Positions 1 through 7,232 of a stretch of DNA of 64,000 nt are shown here, piece after piece. The position numbers were made by a program, and so were the translations under genes. The notes beneath the pieces were generated by a model. That model searched no databases, was not told the DNA's origin, and saw only the letters and a list, made by a program, of their open reading frames with translations. The stretch spans positions 186,001 through 250,000 of the forward strand of contig CAZDDX010000002.1 in assembly GCA_964504345.1 (NCBI GenBank). The letters are read 5' to 3'. The DNA comes from CAMDTE01 sp964504345 (lineage in GTDB: Bacteria; Bacteroidota; Bacteroidia; Flavobacteriales; Schleiferiaceae). Numbering within the stretch: position 1 is the stretch's first letter; the number at the start of each line of letters is the position of its first letter.

Positions 1-1248
1 AATAAGATATTCTTAAAAGCGCCCATCACCACGCCACAAGGCGGCGGCTTCAAAAGCCTCAACGTAAGCACGCGAAAATTTCTGGGTTTGTATGCCAACG
101 TTCGACCCTGCTTTTCCTTGCATCCCCAGGTGGCTACCAAACATCCGTTGATGGACGTCGTCATTATTCGGGAAAACGAAGAAGATGTTTATGCCGGAAT
201 TGAACACCAGCAGACGGATGAAGTAGTGCAGTGTTTGAAGTTGATCAGCAGACCCGGATGCGAAAAAATCATTCGGTATGCCTTTGAATATGCACAAGCG
301 AACGGTCGAAAAAAAGTATCGTGCTTTACCAAGGACAACATCATGAAACAAACCGACGGTCTTTTCCGTAAGGTGTTTGAAGAGATTGCTGCGGAGTATC
401 CAAATTTGGAACACGAACACTGGATTGTTGACATTGGAGCGGCAAAACTGGCAGACACCCCGGAGCTCTTTGATGTTGTGGTTCTTCCTAATTTGTACGG
501 AGATGTGCTGAGCGATGTGGCGGCACAAATTGCCGGTTCCGTAGGAATGGCGGGATCTTCCAACATAGGCGAAAGTTGTGCCATGTTTGAAGCCATTCAC
601 GGATCTGCTCCGAGGAGGGCGGGACAGAATGCCGCCAATCCATCGGGTTTGTTGCAGGGTGCCGTGCTGATGTTGGAACACATTGGTCAATGGGATGTGG
701 CCAACAAAATACAGAATGCCTGGCTCCGAACGCTGGAAGATGGGATCCACACCTACGATTTATTCCAAGAAGGAATCAGCACAACACTTGTGGGAACCTC
801 TGAATTCGCCGACGCTGTGATTCAGAGACTTGGGAAAGTACCGAGCCAACTGCGTTTAAAATCAGCACGAAGTGGCCCGATTGAATTAAAAGCATACCAA
901 CGTGCCCCTTCACGAAAAAAAGTATGGGTAGGGGCGGACGTCTTCCTTCATTGGCGTGGATCAAATCCCAATGAACTTGCGGAACTCGTTCATGTGGCGC
1001 TCCACGGAACCTTATTGAAGTTGGAAATGATTACCAACCGGGGCATTCTGGTGTATCCCAATGGATTTCCGGAGACTTTTTGTACCGATCACTGGCGCTG
1101 TAGATTGACTCCAGAACCGAACGCAAAACAAGCGGCACTACCATCTGCATTGACTTCGCTTACCCAGCATCAACTGGATTGGATCAAATTGGAGAACCTG
1201 TACGAATTCGATGGACAACATGCGTATTCCCGAGGACAAGGCCAATGA
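1..1248 (+). CDS. icd: Isocitrate dehydrogenase, C-terminal 415 residues (5' truncated by window)
   Basis: Oxidatively decarboxylates isocitrate to 2-oxoglutarate in the TCA cycle; cytosolic. The reading frame is open from base 1, so the start codon and N-terminal substrate loop lie outside the window. The visible part has the beta-decarboxylating dehydrogenase signature: 'VDVVIIRENEEDVYAGIEH'-like segment near residues 45-60, the metal-binding aspartates around 'NLYGDVLSDVAAQIAGSVG', and the coenzyme loop 'EAIHGSAPRRAG'. It then continues with an extra ~140-residue C-terminal domain ending 'ENLYEFDGQHAYSRGQGQ', as in the Thermus-type IDH that carries a C-terminal extension. Cofactor preference is not decided here. 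The stop codon overlaps the next start (ATGA). Confidence 0.95.
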   Translation, partial: NKIFLKAPITTPQGGGFKSLNVSTRKFLGLYANVRPCFSLHPQVATKHPLMDVVIIRENEEDVYAGIEHQQTDEVVQCLKLISRPGCEKIIRYAFEYAQANGRKKVSCFTKDNIMKQTDGLFRKVFEEIAAEYPNLEHEHWIVDIGAAKLADTPELFDVVVLPNLYGDVLSDVAAQIAGSVGMAGSSNIGESCAMFEAIHGSAPRRAGQNAANPSGLLQGAVLMLEHIGQWDVANKIQNAWLRTLEDGIHTYDLFQEGISTTLVGTSEFADAVIQRLGKVPSQLRLKSARSGPIELKAYQRAPSRKKVWVGADVFLHWRGSNPNELAELVHVALHGTLLKLEMITNRGILVYPNGFPETFCTDHWRCRLTPEPNAKQAALPSALTSLTQHQLDWIKLENLYEFDGQHAYSRGQGQ

Positions 1249-1499
1249 AAACGCAGGTGGAATTTCACAACCACAACGTTCCAGATCCTGTCTTGAGCCA
1301 AATCCTGGAATTGATGCGCGCAAAAATCCTTCAACAGATTCAACAATGGGAACTGCATTCACACGGATGCGACGAAGCGGATTTAGAACACTGGGAACGA
1401 AAGATAATCAATGCTCAAGTGCAGCTAAATGCCCTAAATAAAGTTCCGTATGCATCGATTGCCGTACTCGAATTTTCACTTCCAAACATTGAATTATAA
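1245..1499 (+). CDS. Small hypothetical protein, 84 aa
   Basis: Start chosen at the ATG that overlaps the icd stop (ATGA), which implies translational coupling; a longer frame from 1179 would lie inside icd. The product is a soluble, His/Gln-rich, probably mostly helical protein (central 'LSQILELMRAKILQQIQQWE') without signal peptide, membrane segment or Cys pair. I do not recognise a family. Its position between icd and the DUF6671 gene is the only functional hint. Bases 1500-1651 after it hold no convincing gene; a short overlapping hydrophobic frame (1450-1668) is discussed under rejected items. Confidence 0.55.
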   Translation: MKTQVEFHNHNVPDPVLSQILELMRAKILQQIQQWELHSHGCDEADLEHWERKIINAQVQLNALNKVPYASIAVLEFSLPNIEL

Positions 1500-1651
1500 A
1501 GCGTTTGCATTGCTGCTACTTTCCCTGGGTGTTTTCAGCGCATCTTTTTGGGTGGACAACCACGATTTTCTTATGAGGTTTGAATCCTTGGTAGTGCTGC
1601 TGGTAGCTAAAAGCAGTGTACAAAACAACGCCGAAATCCCAACCGGCACGT

Positions 1652-2503
1652 ATGAGAACCGTAAATAACGGGGACTCCAATACCGTGGTGGTGGCTACCA
1701 TGCACGGGAAAGAACACATTTTACGTCCAGTTTTTCAATCGCATTTAGGATGGGAAACTGCCGTTGCGTCGGGAATCAACACCGATGTTCTGGGCACATT
1801 CACCGGGGAAATTCCGCGACCCGGCGGCCCATTGGAGGCCCTCAGAGCTAAATGTAGGCAAGCCTTGGAGCACACTCCTTACCGAAAGGTTGTTGCGAGC
1901 GAAGGTTCTTTTGGACCACACCCCAGTGCGTTTTTTCTGCCATCCGACGATGAATGGTTGCTGTATTGGGACGCAGAAGAAGACTACGAGGTAGTAGTAC
2001 GCTACCTCACGTCGGAAACCAATTGGAGCCAATGCCAAGTGAAAACGTTAGCCGAAGCACGAGATTGGTTGGGTGGCGTTCACTTTCCGTCGCATGCCGT
2101 TGTAGTGCGCAGTCCTGAACCCAAAAACAAAATCCTCATCAAAGGCATTCTAGACGCAACACAATTTGAGGAAAGCGTGGAACGGTGCCTTGGAAAATGG
2201 AGCAGGGTACAACTGGAAACGGACATGCGAGCACACCTCAATCCTACCCGCCAACGGGCCATTCAATCTGCCGCACTGCGTTTGGTAGAACGACTGCAAA
2301 GTACGTGTTCAGAATGCCAAAGTCCGGGTTTTGGTGCGGTACGCGCAACTTCCGGACTCCCGTGCTCAGCCTGCGGTTTTCCTACCGAATCAACACTTTT
2401 TTGGGAGCTGTCCTGTGTTCGATGTTCACACTCCACAATCCGTTATAATCCACACGGAAAAGTAAAAGAAAATCCGCAATTCTGCGGTATGTGCAACCCA
2501 TAA
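1652..2503 (+). CDS. DUF6671 family protein with C-terminal zinc ribbon
   Basis: A 283-residue soluble protein. The N-terminal ~200 residues match the pattern I associate with DUF6671: 'VVVATMHGKE' at the start, a mid 'SGINTDVLGTFTGEIPR', a helix 'ALRAKCRQALEHT' followed by the invariant-looking 'ASEGSFGPHPSAFFLPSDDE', then 'ETDMRAHLNPTR'. The last ~60 residues carry four CxxC knuckles (CSEC, CSAC, CVRC, CGMC), enough for one or two zinc ribbons. Function is unknown. The layout of the first half (T-x-x-G-K near the N-terminus, an A-rich helix, then an acidic Ser/Gly strand end) looks like HAM1/Maf nucleotide pyrophosphatases, which is my inference. ATG 1652 preferred; GTG 1616 is an in-frame alternative. 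Confidence 0.8.
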   Translation: MRTVNNGDSNTVVVATMHGKEHILRPVFQSHLGWETAVASGINTDVLGTFTGEIPRPGGPLEALRAKCRQALEHTPYRKVVASEGSFGPHPSAFFLPSDDEWLLYWDAEEDYEVVVRYLTSETNWSQCQVKTLAEARDWLGGVHFPSHAVVVRSPEPKNKILIKGILDATQFEESVERCLGKWSRVQLETDMRAHLNPTRQRAIQSAALRLVERLQSTCSECQSPGFGAVRATSGLPCSACGFPTESTLFWELSCVRCSHSTIRYNPHGKVKENPQFCGMCNP

Positions 2504-2515
2504 ATCATTGGACAA

Positions 2516-3481
2516 ATGGATCTACTTTGGAATAACCTAACCAACCCCGCCCTACTTCTTTTTGCACTGGGCATCCTTTTTCGCATACTCAAAAGCGATT
2601 TTAAAATTCCAGACTCCTCCAGCAAATTTATTGCCATTTACCTACTTTTTTCGATTGGCTTCAAAGGTGGTCAGGAACTCGCACACAGCGGTATGAGCCC
2701 TGAAATCGTCAGGGCGTTGCTTCTCGGAGTCTTTTTATCCGCCGCAATTCCGCTCTATGCCTTTTTCCTACTCAAACGCTTCTTCAACCCCGCCAACGCA
2801 GGTGCTATTGCTGCGGCCTACGGCTCCGTGAGTGCCGTAACCTTCGTGGCCGCACAGGGATTTCTGGAATTCCAGGGACTAAATCCACCGGGTTATGCGG
2901 TTGCGGTCATGGCAGCTATGGAAATACCCGCCATTGCGGTTGGAATCCTTTTGATCCAAAAATTTGACCCCAAAACTGGCGTATCCGACACGGGGGAGCA
3001 AGCTTCGTGGATACGACACGCAATGACAAACGGGAGTGTATTGCTCCTGTTGGGTAGTTTGCTCGCTGGTCTGCTGTCCAACCCATCATCGGCAGCGGGA
3101 ATTGAACCTTTTACCCACGATCTATTCAAGGGCTTTTTAGCATTGTTTCTCTTGGATATGGGCCTGTTGACGGCACAAGGACTTCGTCGTTTTCTGAAGT
3201 CTGGGGGGAAGGCGGTGTTCTTTGCTGTATTATTTCCATTGATCAATGGATGTCTCACCGTGGTATTGAGCAGGTGGGTAACGGAGGACCTTGCGGGTAG
3301 ATTTTTACTTTGCGTTCTAGCGGCAAGCGCATCCTACATTGCTGTTCCGGCCGCATTGAAAATGGCAGCTCCAAAAGCGGACCCCGGAATCTACGTCCCC
3401 ATGGCTTTGGGAATCACTTTTCCGTTCAACTTGGTACTTGGAATGCCTCTTTACTTCACATTATTGACTCCCACTTGGTGA
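2516..3481 (+). CDS. SbtA-like sodium-dependent bicarbonate transporter family protein
   Basis: A 321-residue integral membrane protein with about ten hydrophobic segments. Features typical of the SbtA superfamily (PF05982) are visible: two inverted-repeat halves, with 'IYLLFSIGFKGGQEL' and 'GAIAAAYGSVSAVTFVAA' in the first half, and 'FLALFLLDMGLLTAQGLR' and 'CVLAASASYIAVPAALKMA' in the second. The family includes cyanobacterial high-affinity Na+/HCO3- symporters; substrate here is inferred by family only. No SbtB (PII-like) partner gene is present. The gene begins 12 bases after the DUF6671 stop, and its TGA overlaps the GTG start of dihydroorotase (GTGA), so both are probably translated together. 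Confidence 0.85.
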   Translation: MDLLWNNLTNPALLLFALGILFRILKSDFKIPDSSSKFIAIYLLFSIGFKGGQELAHSGMSPEIVRALLLGVFLSAAIPLYAFFLLKRFFNPANAGAIAAAYGSVSAVTFVAAQGFLEFQGLNPPGYAVAVMAAMEIPAIAVGILLIQKFDPKTGVSDTGEQASWIRHAMTNGSVLLLLGSLLAGLLSNPSSAAGIEPFTHDLFKGFLALFLLDMGLLTAQGLRRFLKSGGKAVFFAVLFPLINGCLTVVLSRWVTEDLAGRFLLCVLAASASYIAVPAALKMAAPKADPGIYVPMALGITFPFNLVLGMPLYFTLLTPTW

Positions 3482-4827
3482 AAAATCAGACAAAATTTTT
3501 GATCAAAAACGCCCGAGTCGTCAACGAAGGTGTCGAATTGGAGCAAGACGTTTTGGTGCAAGACGGTCGCATTCGCAGGGTAGGACGCGGGCTTATTTCA
3601 TCGGATGCTGCATTTATCCATGCTCATGGCAAGATTCTTATACCGGGTTTGGTGGATGCACACGTTCATTTTAGAGATCCTGGATTTCCACTCAAAGGAA
3701 CTTTGGCAACCGAAAGCCGTGCCGCAATGTGCGGTGGTGTGACTTCTTTTTTGGACATGCCCAATACGGTTCCGCCCGTTCTTACCTCGGTTGAACTTCA
3801 AAACAAATACAACCGTGCAGCCGAGCAATCGCATGCCAATTATGGGTTCTTCATGGGGATCGTTCCAAATTCCGAGCCGCCCCATTTCTCTGCAGATTGG
3901 TTTGGCCTGACGGACGACGGTCTTTATTTTGATCAACAAAGCGCCTTACTTGTGGAACATCCTGACGCACTGCTTCGTTTGCTTCAGAAGGCAGCATGTC
4001 CCGTAGCGATTCATTCTGAATTGGAGTGGATGGTGCGGGCCGAAGAATTACGGGTTCGCTCCATATATGGCGAGGACGTACCGTTCAACCTCCATGGAGA
4101 AATTCGCAGCGAGGAAGCCTGTTTGCGTGCCACGAAAACGGCCTTGGATCTGGCCAAACAAACGGACGGTAGACTGCACGTGCTTCACGTAACGACTGCC
4201 AAAGAAGCACATTTATTCGATTCACTGGGCGATATCGCTCTGAAAAAAACAACCGCTGAAGTTTGCGTGCAAAACCTTTGGTTTACGGATTACGATTACG
4301 AACGGCTGGGAGCCCTCATAAAATGGAATCCGTCGATTAAAACCGAGGAGGATCGGCAGGGATTGTTGCGCGCCTTGCGGGATAATCGACTGGACCTCAT
4401 CGCATCGGACCACGCACCCCACACGCTGGCTGAAAAAGGCCAATCGTACTTTAAAGCTCCGTCCGGCGCACCCATGGTCCAACACATGCTCTACCTGCTT
4501 GAAGAGTTGCACCAGGAAGGTGAAATCAGTCGGACTCAATACGTGCAAAAAGCGTGTCACAACCCGGCATTACTTTACAGAATCAAGGATCGTGGTTTCA
4601 TTCGCGAAGGATATTGGGCCGATTTGGTTCTGTTTGACCCGAATCAACCTTGGTGTGTGAATAAAGAGAATTTATACTACGGATGTGGCTGGTCTCCTCT
4701 TGAGGGACAGCATTTTAAGGCCCAAATTCAAGGAGTCTGGATTAACGGCCACCTTGGTTTTTGGGAAGGCTGGATGAACCCGATTCCCAACGGTATGAAA
4801 CTGGAGAAATATTGGTTGGCGCGCTAA
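3478..4827 (+). CDS. pyrC: Dihydroorotase
   Basis: Interconverts N-carbamoyl-aspartate and dihydroorotate in de novo pyrimidine synthesis; cytosolic zinc amidohydrolase of 449 residues. Metal and active-site motifs are visible: 'GLVDAHVHFRDPG' (HxH metal pair), 'SFLDMPNTVPP', a metal histidine in 'AIHSE', another in 'RLHVLHVTTAKEA', and the catalytic aspartate in 'IASDHAPHT'. The long frame begins at 3310 inside the transporter gene, but the GTG at 3478 overlapping the upstream stop gives the expected N-terminus ('FLIKNARVVNEG...'). The Bacteroidota enzyme usually has about this length. No other pyr gene is adjacent. It ends convergently 19 bases from the next gene. Confidence 0.93.
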   Translation: MKNQTKFLIKNARVVNEGVELEQDVLVQDGRIRRVGRGLISSDAAFIHAHGKILIPGLVDAHVHFRDPGFPLKGTLATESRAAMCGGVTSFLDMPNTVPPVLTSVELQNKYNRAAEQSHANYGFFMGIVPNSEPPHFSADWFGLTDDGLYFDQQSALLVEHPDALLRLLQKAACPVAIHSELEWMVRAEELRVRSIYGEDVPFNLHGEIRSEEACLRATKTALDLAKQTDGRLHVLHVTTAKEAHLFDSLGDIALKKTTAEVCVQNLWFTDYDYERLGALIKWNPSIKTEEDRQGLLRALRDNRLDLIASDHAPHTLAEKGQSYFKAPSGAPMVQHMLYLLEELHQEGEISRTQYVQKACHNPALLYRIKDRGFIREGYWADLVLFDPNQPWCVNKENLYYGCGWSPLEGQHFKAQIQGVWINGHLGFWEGWMNPIPNGMKLEKYWLAR

Positions 4828-4846
4828 ATCCCTGCTTAGGCTGGCG

Positions 4847-5464
4847 CTAAAAAGCCTTCCCGCGCAGCACCACGCCCCAATTCAAAAGGCCGCAATGAAA
4901 CTGGGTGCATCGGCCCGACGGATGCTGCACTTCAATAAAGAGGGACCCGCGAGGCGCCCAACCCCAGTGGGGCAGGTGGGGTTCCTCGTACCGTATGTAG
5001 ATGCGTTCGTCCGTGATCTGCTGGAAAACGTCGTACTGCAGGCGCGCGCCCAAATCCAGTCCCAGCCGAACGGGGGTTTGGCCCGGTTGGTTGCGAAGGG
5101 ACCACGCCAATTGGACGCCTGCGGGGAGGCTGAGGCCGTAGCCCGCACCGTAGACGTCAAAGGGAAAATCGCCGGCATGAAAGCGGTAACCGGCCCCCAG
5201 ACCGGCCCACGCCGTAGCACGAACGGGACCCATCCAACGGTCCCGGCCCACTGCTGCTCCGGCATGGGTTTGAAAACCGAGCAACGGCGCGGTTTCCAGC
5301 ACCGTCCCCACCCATCGGTTGTTGGCCGGCGCGGGGAAATCAAAATGCCCCGCCGCGCTTTGCGCGGCGGCCGGTTCGGATTGGGCGAATCCCACCGCCA
5401 GAAAAATGCACTGGAAAAGGGCGGGCACCCAGTGCTCGCGGCGCCGGAAACCCAAGGGCTCCAC
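4847..5464 (-). CDS. Probable outer-membrane beta-barrel protein, 205 aa
   Basis: I do not recognise the family. Starting at GTG 5464 the protein has an n-region with arginines ('FRRREHW'), a hydrophobic core ('VPALFQCIFLAVGFAQ') and a plausible signal-peptidase site, so export is likely. The mature part alternates glycine/aromatic beta-strand-like segments ('GAGYRFHAGDFPFDVYGAGY', 'VRLGLDLGARLQYDVF') and finishes on a C-terminal phenylalanine, as outer-membrane barrels often do. An ATG at 5650 would add 62 residues that do not look like protein and remove the signal peptide from the N-terminus. The upstream 214 bases hold the divergent promoters of this gene and the next. Confidence 0.6.
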   Translation of the reverse strand: MEPLGFRRREHWVPALFQCIFLAVGFAQSEPAAAQSAAGHFDFPAPANNRWVGTVLETAPLLGFQTHAGAAVGRDRWMGPVRATAWAGLGAGYRFHAGDFPFDVYGAGYGLSLPAGVQLAWSLRNQPGQTPVRLGLDLGARLQYDVFQQITDERIYIRYEEPHLPHWGWAPRGSLFIEVQHPSGRCTQFHCGLLNWGVVLRGKAF

Positions 5465-5678
5465 AGAAGTCGTGCAACGCGACTGTCGGGCTAAAATCAG
5501 TTGGAAGGAACGGGATAACGGCACCAAACGAAGATAGGCAATTGTAGGCACCGCTTTGAAAACCCAGTCCGACGATTTCTGTACCTTGCGCGGGTTCGTT
5601 TTGGTGCAGGTTCCACAGTTTGGAATCCGGGGCAACGTGCTCCAAGGCACCCTTCCCTTGAATCCCTAAACGCATTCC

Positions 5679-6506
5679 ATGCTGTCCTTCCTCTCCGAAC
5701 TCAAACTCCGCAACGAAACGCTCTACTATTTTGGTTGGGCGTGCTTGGTGTTGGCAGTTGTCTTTTTGGTGCTGGCCCGCACCACGTCTACCCAGGTTTT
5801 GGGGGTGAATGCCTGGTACAAACCCTTCAAATTTGCGTTTTCAACCTTCACCTACGCCTGGGCCATGGGTTGGTACTGCGCCTATTTACCCGATTTTTCC
5901 GTCCGATGGTTCAACCTCACCGTTGTGCTCTTGTTGGGGTTTGAGATTGCCTACATCGCCCTTCAGGCCGGCAAAGGAGAACTGTCGCACTTCAACATAA
6001 GCACCCCCGTGCACTCCGTGCTGTACTCCTTGATGGCCGGAGCCGCGTCCGCCGTCACCCTGTACACAGCCTACGTGGGGTGGCTCTTCTTTACCCGAGA
6101 CCTGCCCCACTTGCCCACACACTACCTCTGGGCCATTCGCGCGGGCATCCTGCTGTTTGTGGTGTTTTCGTTCGAAGGCTTTGCCATGGGGTCCCGTATG
6201 AACCACAGCGTTGGCGCTTGGAACGACAACTCCAACCTCTTCATCGTGGGGTGGAGTCGAACCGTGGGCGACCTTCGGGTGGCGCACTTTTTGGGCATGC
6301 ATGCGCTGCAACTGCTGCCCCTGTTGTCTTTCTACTTGCTCCGATCCACCGGCTGGACCCTCGCCCTGGCCGGCGCCTACGCCCTCTTGGCCACAACCAC
6401 CTTGGTGCAGGCCATGAACGGCAAACCCCTCTTGCAGGCCGGACCGGGTGCTGTGAGTGTAGAACAATCCGCATCGCCGGAGCCATCCGCTTCCCGGGAA
6501 CTGTAG
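5679..6506 (+). CDS. Multi-pass membrane protein of unknown function, 275 aa
   Basis: Contains about seven hydrophobic segments: residues ~15-32, 55-70, 78-95, 118-140, 155-175, 210-230 and 238-255. No catalytic or transport motif is obvious, but the conserved-looking polar positions inside the core ('NAWYKPFKFAFST', 'GFAMGSRMNHSVGAWND', 'VAHFLGMHALQLLPLLSFY' with a histidine pair) suggest a ligand- or metal-binding membrane core. The C-terminal ~25 residues are a Ser/Ala/Pro tail. It is preceded by a possible TACCTTGC -7 element at 5582-5589, which would give a leader near 90 bases. Divergent from the barrel-like protein; downstream is a decayed region. Confidence 0.7.
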   Translation: MLSFLSELKLRNETLYYFGWACLVLAVVFLVLARTTSTQVLGVNAWYKPFKFAFSTFTYAWAMGWYCAYLPDFSVRWFNLTVVLLLGFEIAYIALQAGKGELSHFNISTPVHSVLYSLMAGAASAVTLYTAYVGWLFFTRDLPHLPTHYLWAIRAGILLFVVFSFEGFAMGSRMNHSVGAWNDNSNLFIVGWSRTVGDLRVAHFLGMHALQLLPLLSFYLLRSTGWTLALAGAYALLATTTLVQAMNGKPLLQAGPGAVSVEQSASPEPSASREL

Positions 6507-6520
6507 GGCATCCCCATGAC

Positions 6521-6643
6521 ACGCAGTTAACCCCCGTTCCTGGCGACGTGTTCCACGACCTCATGAGCTGCATCGTGGAGCAGCAAATTCACAACTTAAG
6601 CACCGAGTAGATTTTAAGCAACGCCCTTAACCGTACGGATTAG
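6521..6643 (+). pseudogene. Fragment of a DNA-3-methyladenine-glycosylase-like (HhH-GPD) gene
   Basis: One frame reads 'GDVFHDLMSCIVEQQIHNLS', which matches the first helix of AlkA-type HhH-GPD glycosylases (family pattern: two residues, then 'LVxxIVxQQIs'). The frame then hits TAG at 6608 and another TAG at 6641, with coding-like sequence ('ILSNALNRTD') between them. Neither the helix-hairpin-helix nor the catalytic aspartate is found downstream. I read it as the 5' remnant of a lost gene. Alternative: chance similarity over ~22 residues. Confidence 0.5.
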
Positions 6644-7179
6644 GTAGTACTGCGTGAGGCGTTTATCCACCGCAAAGGAATTCCTACTTTGATTTCCTAT
6701 CGATTTTGGGCTTGAAAGCACTGTCTCATCTATCTGGCCATTGTGCCCAGCTCTTGCTTTTCAAAAAGGGATCGTTACAAAAAACAATGATCCTACTTTG
6801 CTTGCAAGCCGTGGTTTTTGTGGTCTAGCTGGATATAAGTGTGATGCTCTTGCTTCTGCGCTCTCTAACCTGATCATTGACCTCTTTAGAACCGTCCTTG
6901 AGCAATCGATTCTTCCATCGGCACGACCTCATCCACCTTTCTTTATTGGTGGCCATCGGCCTATTGAGCACCGAGTTGGTTATGAAATTCGTGGTCTACA
7001 TCCCGAAATGGAAATTCCGATACCACACCCTTCTTCTGATTCTGGTCACACGCATAGTAAACCTGGGGGCTAATTCTAGGGAATTTACCCGCGCGAAAAT
7101 TGATCAGCGGCATTCGCGCTCTTGACATGGTGAAGTTGGCCATTGATCCGCGCGGCATCTTGCCCAGCCGGCTAGAATA
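6644..7179. other. Gene-free stretch with coding-like scraps
   Basis: About 540 bases without a supportable intact gene; base composition is visibly more AT-rich than the neighbours. Two pieces look like former coding sequence. At 6877-7125 (+) a frame has a hydrophobic helix pair ('LSLLVAIGLLSTELVMKFVV' and 'YHTLLLILVTRIVNLGA') but only TTG-type starts. At 7082-7180 (+) another frame ends 'DMVKLAIDPRGILPSRLE', resembling the last helix of FAD-linked oxidases ('DPxGILNPGK'). Both may be remnants. No promoter or RNA gene is recognised. Confidence 0.45.
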
Positions 7180-7209
7180 AAAAAAGCCGCCTCCAAAAGG
7201 AGGCGGCTT
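7180..7209 (-). terminator. Rho-independent terminator of the T9SS protein gene
   Basis: Perfect 9-bp stem (7186-7194 with 7199-7207), AAAA loop, followed on the minus strand by a run of seven U. It lies 24 bases past the stop codon of the large secreted protein. Confidence 0.92.
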
Positions 7210-7232
7210 GGTTACTCCCTAAGGAGTTCGTC

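Noticed and set aside
1450..1668. 72-residue frame with a hydrophobic stretch ('YKAFALLLLSLGVFSASFWV') between the 84-aa protein and DUF6671.
   Set aside because: It overlaps both neighbours in other frames, lacks a promoter or ribosome-binding site and its second half is not protein-like. It could be a small membrane protein, but I cannot support it.
5340..5675. Minus-strand 111-residue frame overlapping the barrel-like protein gene.
   Set aside because: It has an alternate frame, no signal peptide or family resemblance, and the overlapping frame has both a signal sequence and a barrel-type end.
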